From contig NW_006763157.1 of NCBI RefSeq assembly GCF_000264905.1, positions 62,001-126,000 on the forward strand: DNA of 64,000 nucleotides, given 5' to 3'. Source of the stretch: Stereum hirsutum FP-91666 SS1. Lineage: Eukaryota; Basidiomycota; Agaricomycetes; Russulales; Stereaceae. Position numbers and translations under genes: made by a program. Positions 56,397-64,000 of the stretch are shown in pieces. The notes below the pieces were generated by a model that ran no database searches, had not been told where the DNA came from, and saw only the letters and a program-made list of their open reading frames with translations. Position 1 is the stretch's first letter. Every line of letters starts with the position of its first letter.

Positions 56397-56975
56397 CTAA
56401 GCTTGGCTGATAGGCCAGTCGACTGATCCAGCCCCAGGGTCCTTTTGCCAGATACTCCCGTACTTCGACCTAACTATCTTCTGCTCCCTCGTCGCGATCC
56501 ACGAATCATCCGGAGGCGTATTATACAACGCGACCTGCTTCCCATCCCCGCTCATGACCATCACCGACACCGTGCTCGCGCCCAACATACCCGCAATCCC
56601 GCTCGCATTGAGGTACATGGACAAAAAGTTCTCGTCCTTGATATTTTTGTGATCCCCGGCTGCGATAGGGATGGAGTTCTTCTTCACGGCCTCGATGACC
56701 TTCAATGCAGCTTCGGTGGGGCGAGTACCGACGCTGAACGATCCCGAGAGCAGCGTTCCCGTGATCTTGACGAATTCGTATAGGTCTCGGAGGGAAGCAA
56801 TGGTCGCGGGTAATTCAGCGGCGGTGAAGACGGCTTTGAGCTCTGTGAGGCCCACGAAAATGAGGGCGACGTCGGTGACGATATCGGCAATGGCCCAGTC
56901 GGGGTTGGGAGCTGCTATGATGTAGATATCTTGTCCGCTGTCGTTCGCCATCCAGACACTTTGGTTAACACCCAT
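56397..56975 (-). CDS. unrecognised protein, 192 residues
   Basis: Single open exon from ATG at 56975 (MGVNQSVWMANDSGQDIYII) to the stop at 56397. The frame continues upstream to about 57014 without an ATG, so a short 5' exon is possible. Features: APNPDWAIADIVTDVALIFV, a Lys/Asn middle (AGDHKNIKDENFLSMYLNA), GMLGASTVSVMVMSGDGKQ and DDSWIATRE. Codon use is regular and there are no stops, which suggests a real gene between repeat-rich stretches. It may be a small soluble protein with hydrophobic helices. I do not recognise a family. Confidence 0.65.
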   Translation of the reverse strand: MGVNQSVWMANDSGQDIYIIAAPNPDWAIADIVTDVALIFVGLTELKAVFTAAELPATIASLRDLYEFVKITGTLLSGSFSVGTRPTEAALKVIEAVKKNSIPIAAGDHKNIKDENFLSMYLNASGIAGMLGASTVSVMVMSGDGKQVALYNTPPDDSWIATREQKIVRSKYGSIWQKDPGAGSVDWPISQA

Positions 56976-57164
56976 GATTGGTGCTATGGGGAGGAAGTCA
57001 GATGCGGGCACCACGACAGTATGAAGACGAAGAAGCTCACTCTCTGATGTGGTACCTGTTGTTAGTGCTGTTTGACAGACGAGGTGAAGAGCTTTTATAC
57101 TCTGAGGGGTGTGTAGTGCACGTAAAGACGCTATACATCACATAGATCTTCTTAGAGCTGCTGT

Positions 57165-57660
57165 GCACTTGGTACAGGCAATACTCAGCGCAAGCTATAT
57201 TTTGATCTTCCGGACTTCGTATGTGGGCACTACATTTACTATGTCTCCGCTGATAGTCATCAGTGGTTTGGTGATTCCTGTGAGAGACCGCACATAGATT
57301 GTGCTTCCATGCAACTTCCATGATATGGTCGACATTCAGCGTGTTACCCGGATCGCGTTATATGACGAGTCAATGTCATCGGTAACCGCAACTTGCGCTG
57401 CATACCAATTGTCCTTCGGCCTGTCACATACACCACCCGCGCCTGGTGCACCAATAATCAACGTAAACGATATTTTTCACTTCCGGGCTTTGTCTTTGGG
57501 CACCACTTTTACTATGTCTCCGCCGATAGTCATCAACGGTTCCATGATTCGTGCGAGAAACCTCACACGGATTGTGCTTCCATGATGGGTCAACATTCAT
57601 CGAGTTATCCATCGTCTTGCATGATGATTCAATGCCATCTTTGTCGCAACTTATGTTGAA
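57165..57660 (+). repeat. tandem repeat, two units of about 280 bp
   Basis: Unit 1 (about 57190-57410) and unit 2 (about 57470-57660) share TTTACTATGTCTCCGC, GATAGTCATCA, GATTGTGCTTCCATG, and the end CAACTT. No coding meaning seen. Confidence 0.6.
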
Positions 57661-58268
57661 AAATGATTATCACTCAACCTGTTTGTACTCGTGATTCGTA
57701 TCCCTGTAATGCTCCTTTGTTTGTACCAGGGTAAATACATCTGATGTCCTCACATTGTAACCTTCGACCCCGAGATAAGATACGACGAGCGGACGAGACT
57801 TGAGTGCACAGTTTAGTTCTATGGCCGAAGACTAGAGCTCGTGTCTGGAAATCTACGATGAGCTTCCAGTCGATTTGTGTAATGTTACATGCAGTGAAGA
57901 ATCTGGTGATATACTGTGCTCAGCCAATACAAGTCTGTGATCCCAGCGACGATCCGAGACCTCTGACTCGGAGGCCCGAGATACTCGCAGAAACTGTCCG
58001 GTTGCTAAACAAGGACACTCGCAAATCTGGTACCACAGAGTCATTTGAGATTCACGTATACGTCCTTGGATCGAAGATGCCGATGAGGCCTAGTAGTAAA
58101 TGAACCTCGGTCAATCTCTGGGGATGTGCTGAGTAATGGCGATCCTAGAGCTTCCATTAAAGTGGCACAGAGCTAGGCCAAGAGCCTGAGGTGATGGACG
58201 CGAGGGAGTCAACGTATATGATCGTGACTATGATCTGGCAAAACCACATGGCAGCCAAGCACAGAGGA
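57661..58268. other. no supported gene
   Basis: Unassigned sequence between the tandem repeat and the decayed membrane protein gene. Confidence 0.3.
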
Positions 58269-60110
58269 CTATATCGCGTCAATGAACGAACGACGAGCTA
58301 CGAGCAAGTGCGAAGGCGCAAATACCACCGCTATGGATGCCAGGATAATACAAGGCGTCGGAGACAGGGTACTCTGACGGATCGGGGACAGGCGTGAACG
58401 TGTATTTGTTGGGCGACAGGGCCGCATTAGATGAGGGATGTCCATGCGACGAGAAATGTGCCGCTCCATACGCCGCACCCGCTCCCGCACTGGCCATCCC
58501 AGCAGTCGGGGTCGATGACTTCCTATCATGCGTCTGTACCATCCCTGGCGTCCCCTATTCACTCGCGAATATATCCGACCCCAACGCCCCTGCCCTCCCA
58601 TGCAAATTATAAGCATATGTCGTGATCTCCGCTCCATCTGGTGCGACGCCCCCGGCTTCCCAGTGAGAGCCACCGCGCCATTATGCCTCACGACTTTATC
58701 CGGGTCGAAATTGTTGTCGAATTCGTCCTTAACTTTTCTTGGCCTCAGTAACCAGAATAGGACGCCGCTGATAGTGACACCGCCGACGATGGCACTGGTG
58801 TTGGAGGAGGAGCTGGAGGAGGAGCTGGATCATCCGGTTATGAAGGGGAAGAGGAGGTGAAGTTTTCGGCTGCTTGGTCGGCGAGGGTGGAGGCTTGGCT
58901 GGTAGCGTCGGTGGAACTATAGTTTGGAGAGTAACGTCAGCAATCTTTCAAACGTGATACGAGGAAGGCGATTCAAAGAATCACGACGGAAGGGAAGATA
59001 TGCCGAGCGAGAGAAAGGACGAAGAAGGAAGTGAAGGAGGGAAAGAGCAACACGAGAAGAAAGGGGTGAGGTTCGACGAAGTGCGAGGTAAAGAGTATGG
59101 TAGAGTATCACGCCAATGAACGAACGTAGCCGAGAACACGAAAACGAGTGTATAGTTCGATGTCGGAAGCCAAAAGGAAGTGAGGATGAACGAGACGCGA
59201 CCGACGACCCAAGCCGTACGAACGAAATCGAATCTCGAGGAACCGAACAAGGGAACCACCAAAAGCCAGAGATCGTTCACCCGTCAAAAACAGAGATCCT
59301 TTCTCCACAAACGCGCGAGATAGACAGATGTGGCGATAGGGGCTGGCGAGCCCGTGCTTTGCGGATGCCTGTATGTGTGTATACACGTATTGACGGATGG
59401 AAGAGAGGAAGAAAGGAAAAAGTAACGGATGTACGAGAATAACGAAGTAACGCCGTAGGTGGTTTAGGGCGGAGGGTAGTGCATTGGGGGATGTAGGATG
59501 AGGTGGTGTACGACGACGAAAAAGGAGAATACGAAAGTGGGCGTTGCTTCCGGGGGAACGTCTCATATGCGAAAGGAGTGGGGTTCCGTATCGCAGGAAG
59601 ATGAAGAAGGTAAGGCATGCGTGGAGGGGTTTGGTTGAAGACGAGATGACGACGTGTGGATGGGAAAAGAGGGGATAAAATCGGGAGAATGAACGGAGAC
59701 GCGCAGTCGACCGCGGAAAACGAGAAGAGAGAAGAATTGGAACGAGATCGCCCGATCGAGACGAAGAAGAGGAAAAAAAACAGCGATAACAGAGGAAACT
59801 TACATGATAGTCTGAAAGACGGTTGAAACCACAACTTTCGTCGAAGGCGTTGCCGAACTACTGCCCCCACTGCTCCCCACCGGCTAGCTGCTCGCCACAA
59901 CGGCGGTGTACGTACTTTCGTTCGCATCGGTCGTGATAGATGTGCTTGTGACGGATGCGACCGAGGTCGAGTTGGTTGGAGATACGGATGTGCTTGTTTA
60001 CGTGGGTGGGATGTGGTCGAGGTGGAGATCGGTGTAGTCGGAGAGGTTGTCTCTGTGGGAACTGTCGAGTCCGAAGTGGAAGTTGCGGCCGTGGATGACG
60101 CAGGTTGCAT
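58269..60110 (-). pseudogene. decayed mucin-like membrane protein gene
   Basis: Reading leftwards from 60110, a Ser/Thr-rich start (STAATSTSDSTVPTETTSP) shifts frame to STSVSPTNSTSVASVTSTS, hits a TAG after TAVVASS, then resumes GSSGGSSSATPSTKVVVS with a donor-like GTAAG near 59800. Near 58800 a Ser run leads to a shortened membrane segment (AIVGGVTISGVLFWLLRPRK), then HNGAVALTGKPGASHQ, a frameshift to AEITTYAYNLHGRAGA, another TAG, and the remnant tail GMASAGAGAAYGAAHFSSHG. The overall order matches mushroom mucin-like sensors such as the gene at 30539-34154, but the breaks indicate a pseudogene. Confidence 0.6.
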
Positions 60111-60639
60111 TGTAGCTGTGAACTAAATGAGTGATCAATACAGGGAGATGAGCAAGCAGGAACAAAACACGATGAGAAGACGACAAGGTATACCGGGAGC
60201 AGTAGTGAGAGTTGTGGATGATAGAGGATCGGAGGAAGGAGAAGAAGCTGGAGACGATGCAGACGGGTCAGAAGCGTTCAAACAAAAAAGAGAAAGGAGA
60301 GACAGTTCTAGCATTCGGATATGACGCAGAGCTCGCGAAGAGAAAGTATTATGCGGATAAAGCGTACGAACTGGAAGTTGTGAGCGCCGAGGACGATGAT
60401 GGTCCGCCAGTAGTGCTCGTTATCGAACTGTTGCTCGAGCTAGCAGTCATGCTAGCGCTGCTGCTGTTGACAAACGCGGACGAGGCAGAAGACACGATAC
60501 GAAAAAGAAAGCGGGCCTATGCTCTTCCAAGACAGATGTAACTGTCTAGTCTGCTGCGGTGCTGGGGTCGACTCGCGCTATCATCTCGTCGAAGATGATG
60601 ACGGTTCGAGTTTGGAAGCGATACGAGTGAGTGATAGAG
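60111..60639. other. no supported gene
   Basis: A-rich plus-strand frame near 60210-60540 has no motif. Probably the flank of the pseudogene. Confidence 0.3.
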
Positions 60640-62390
60640 GAGAAGTCTCTCTGTTTTTGTGAGCATAGCTTGCCGTCGGAGGAATGGGAGGACAAGACTC
60701 AGGAGATCATGCGTGAGAGTACGAAAATCTGCTCTGAGAGTCACTGCGAGAGGCAGAAACTGTGATATTATTACCATCACAGAGAAGAATTACCGTAGGA
60801 CTCTTGTAGAGATATAACGTCGAGCTCGGTGAACAGAACGAAACGGTCGAGGACAAGGAGAGAGTGTAGCGCCCAAACGACACGCCATCGCGAGATCAAG
60901 CTGATGACGTCATCATTCTGAGGTCGTCTCGTCTCTCACTCTCTACCATGTTCCAACGGCAGTCCTTGGTTGCATGATATGCTGTACCTACTTCGGATGA
61001 CGAGGATATTGTGGCTTTGGTACTGCATGACTCTGAGCGTACTCTGGCACCACCTTTCGTGAGATCAACGCGCTCCATTGTGATCCCTACCCATACCTCT
61101 ACAGTATTGAGGCACTCCTTGATCCGGCTCTTCGATGCATATTATTTTCCGAACACTCTTCTCCCCTCCGCTCAATCCTTCAAGCCAGGAGTGTCAAATA
61201 CCCTTGGATGGACTTATAAAAAAATGGGAAAGGTACAAAACACAACATTGCACGATGTGCAAAGAAAAAGGTGGTGTGGCACCGCGGTGCCACAAAGAGC
61301 CGCTGCTTGATCCGCAAATGGAGAGCTCGCAGTCCATGTCTTTCTCTCAAAATATGGACATAGACCTGATGAGGGGTACAATATGGATGCAAATATACTG
61401 TATCTTCAGTTTATGGGAAGTATTGCTGGAGGGAGCAGCGTGCGGAATGTGGATCAAAGAGGGGCCCAAGATCAAGGAGTGTTTCAATACTGTAGCTTTT
61501 GGCGACCTCGACGGCTCTCTGAACGCTCTCTGACCCTTCTTGGATGATTATAGTCCAAGTCATGCGCCGCTTGATGTGTTTCCTTCTTCTTCCTCAACCT
61601 GTCCTCGACGGTTAAGGGTAGATGATCGCACGGGAGAAATGGCAACATGTGTAGTACGGCGGTTCAGGTTCGTCTGAGCAGTATTGTACTCTCCCTTCAT
61701 GCGGTTATGGACGGTGTCATTCTATCACTATTGTACTAGTGCTTTTCCTGACCTACCAATGTGCCCTCTACCGGCTAAAACTGCCTAGACTTTTATGGAC
61801 GCCACTAACAGCCAACAAAGCGAGCCTCTTCTACTCCGCTTCCCTTTTGAACGCACATCCACGCTTCTCGCCGGATCTCGTATTGGACTGCAAGACGTAC
61901 CGTCCGTCGATATCGACATTCTTCCCGTTGTCGTTCTCGGATCAAGCCTTCCAATAGTTCATACAGGCTCGACCGTCCTGAGGGATTGGTGACCCCATTC
62001 CGTACGTTCTTCGCTGCCGTATGTTCCTCTATACACTTGGCTTCCCTCTCTGTTTCGATTCATATCCACGCACATGCCAGCTTGGCTCCGTCTTGCGCCT
62101 TCCTACCTAGCATCCTTGCCGTCGCCCTACATAGTCCTCCTGCTACGCGAGACACGGGCAAGGGCTTGGCATCATCGGAGGGACACTCGATATAGTTGTC
62201 TAATGCCTAAAACCTATGGGCTACATGCGATTTGGACAGATGTTCTGGGTCCTAACTCAAGATATATGCTCCGGTCTGGTGTGGCGACCAGAGTGCAATC
62301 ATGCCAAGATGGGCGATGCTGAACTAGTAGCGCAGCACCGAATACATGCGAAGCATCTTTGTCTGCTGGACTACTTGTACATCTAAAGTC
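60640..62390 (+). repeat. long dispersed repeat, copy 2
   Basis: Same orientation as 53180-55990 and shares the blocks listed there. Lacks the inverted SINE-like pair and the oxidoreductase fragment. No protein-coding frame of its own. Confidence 0.7.
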
Positions 62391-64000
62391 TGATGATCTG
62401 GGACCGTTGCCACGGACACGTAGCTTCGCCCTCAGACCCTACGACTTAAGTCAGCACCTTCGAGTCCTTTCCCTTTCCATCCAGATGTTTCACTGAGTAA
62501 TCATCCATCATCCAGCCTGCTTCACGACGTCCACAGTTTTGCTGTCATGTGGCACTAATTTAGAAGGCGGAGTTGATATCGCGATGAAACTAACGGAGGT
62601 TCGTCGTCTTAGCTCCGATATTCACGCACTATTTGTAGATGGTTCGGAACAATACGTCTGCTCGCAGGTCGAAGCTTTATGTCTACCTCCCTGCTCTTAC
62701 GAGGTCCTTCATGATGAATTGAGACGTTCACGCGTTTCGTCTCCTCTTGGCTGAACGCGTTCGGCCTCTCGAAATGATGAGAAGTCATATGTCGAGAGTG
62801 GGGCGACCACTGCGACCACAATGAAGGATGACGCGCCTTTATTTCCGTCCTTCAATACTTCCATTCGACCCATTAAGATTTGTCGCCATACGGTCTATGG
62901 AAAGGACGTCTTTAACAGCAACGGTTAGCCGCCGATACGGATCTGTCTTCGTTCTTCCCGTGCTTCCTTGACTTGTCGGAATGTGCAATCAAAGCATTGC
63001 ACACGCGCCGGCGTTGCGTTCTTGTTAATGACCTGAATGTGGGAAGCTGCGACCTCAGATCCTTCTCGATGTATGAATGCAGAAGGTAGGAGATTGCGGG
63101 TAAAATCCATTCTTTCGAACATCAGAAGTCGTACTGAGCGATATCCGTTTCGCTCGGAGAATGGCTCGAGAGTGTTGCGGTTTCATTCAACTCGAGTCTA
63201 CGCCCGAATATGCTGAACTGTCAAACTTTGATCGCGGTTTGTCTACGTCCGCTGCAGAAGCATAAGATTCAGTCTTATTTAAACTTCAGGTCACCGCCAT
63301 TTGTCTGTGCCCTCATCGCGGCACAGTGTTGTCCATCTCCGTAGTTACAGCATCGATCCAGTCTTGCCACGTAGGGACCTTCAGAATTGATCCTGTCCGC
63401 GTCTCGTACACCCGATCAGAAATAGTATCAACGAACGCACGGAGTGTAAACATGTCTTCAGACGAGTTCGGAGGATTAAGGGGAATCTATATGGTTTGGT
63501 TCTATGTTTGAACCACGGCTTTCGAACTGCGGACCTGCACATGAATAGACGAACCATCCTTAGTTTTTCGCCTCTCGAAACCTGCATTAGGAGAAGCGAG
63601 TACTTGCTATCATTATATTGAACGATGTCTCACTGGTTGCTATACAGTGGGATTTATATAATGGCCGATCGGAGTAGTCGAGTGTTGGGGGTTAGGTATG
63701 AATGGAGTCGGTTTCACTGTTGTATATCCGTACGGAGGGAGTGGGAGTCAGCTCCGAGCGCGGTGAATAACTTCCACAAGAACATCATACAGATCATCCC
63801 TTTGCCCATTCATTTCATCACTTTCCATCGCTGGATATACTCCATCATTTCTTGACACCCTTCCTCATACTGATTAATCGTCACTTTCCCATTTTAGACA
63901 CCGTTTGGTGCACCCCGCGCAAATGGATCAGGCTCATACACCGTTGCTCAGTGGTTGAGTTCTGATACGGACGAGATATGTCGCTATGTTACAGAGCTTC
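62391..64000. other. right end of the window, no supported gene
   Basis: About 1.6 kb of short frames without motifs. It may be repeat-derived, but I found no second copy in the window. Confidence 0.3.

Overview
The window is nuclear DNA from a filamentous basidiomycete, most likely a mushroom-forming Agaricomycete. Genes are split by many short introns (about 50-85 bp), and the families present are typical of that group: MYND-finger protein, P450 monooxygenase, SET protein, LysM/GH18 chitinase, glutamic peptidases of family G1, mucin-like single-pass membrane proteins. I could not name a species.

Layout. 1-3936 (-): 5' two thirds of a HECT ubiquitin ligase of the Hul5/UBE3B-C type, running off the left edge. 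4971-6970 (-): MYND zinc-finger protein. 7423-9012 (-): secreted-type single-pass membrane protein. 10145-12144 (-): cytochrome P450. 12468-13724 (-): SET-domain protein. 15110-22009 (+): a very large killer-toxin-like chitinase (two LysM, CBM18, GH18, two duplicated modules, unknown C-terminus). 22670-24198 (-): multi-pass membrane protein. 25165-29753 (-): an array of intron-containing tRNA genes and tRNA-like copies at roughly 265-bp spacing, ending in good tRNA-Glu(CUC) and tRNA-Lys(CUU) genes. 30539-34154 (+): mucin-like membrane protein with a 1.5-kb intron. 36704-36947 (+): 59-residue secreted Cys-rich peptide. 37740-38154: a TA-flanked MITE. 40092-41151 and 42714-45030 (+): tandem eqolisin peptidases, the second fused to a Ser/Thr-rich stalk, a membrane helix and a cytoplasmic tail.

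45580-53170 (+): an alpha/beta hydrolase (proline iminopeptidase-like) split by a LINE inserted on the opposite strand (about 46236-52.7 kb). The LINE has intact ORF1 and ORF2, and its RNase H lies between endonuclease and reverse transcriptase. From 53.2 kb to the right edge the sequence is mostly repeat-derived: two copies of a long dispersed repeat, an inverted pair of SINE-like units, a captured oxidoreductase exon, one unrecognised intact gene (56397-56975, -) and a decayed mucin-like membrane protein gene.

The genes do not form one pathway. The strongest themes are domain shuffling (eqolisin plus membrane anchor, LINE with displaced RNase H), local duplication (eqolisins, chitinase modules, tRNA array) and recent transposition into a host gene. 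All exon structures are my own reading of splice signals and were not tested with transcripts.
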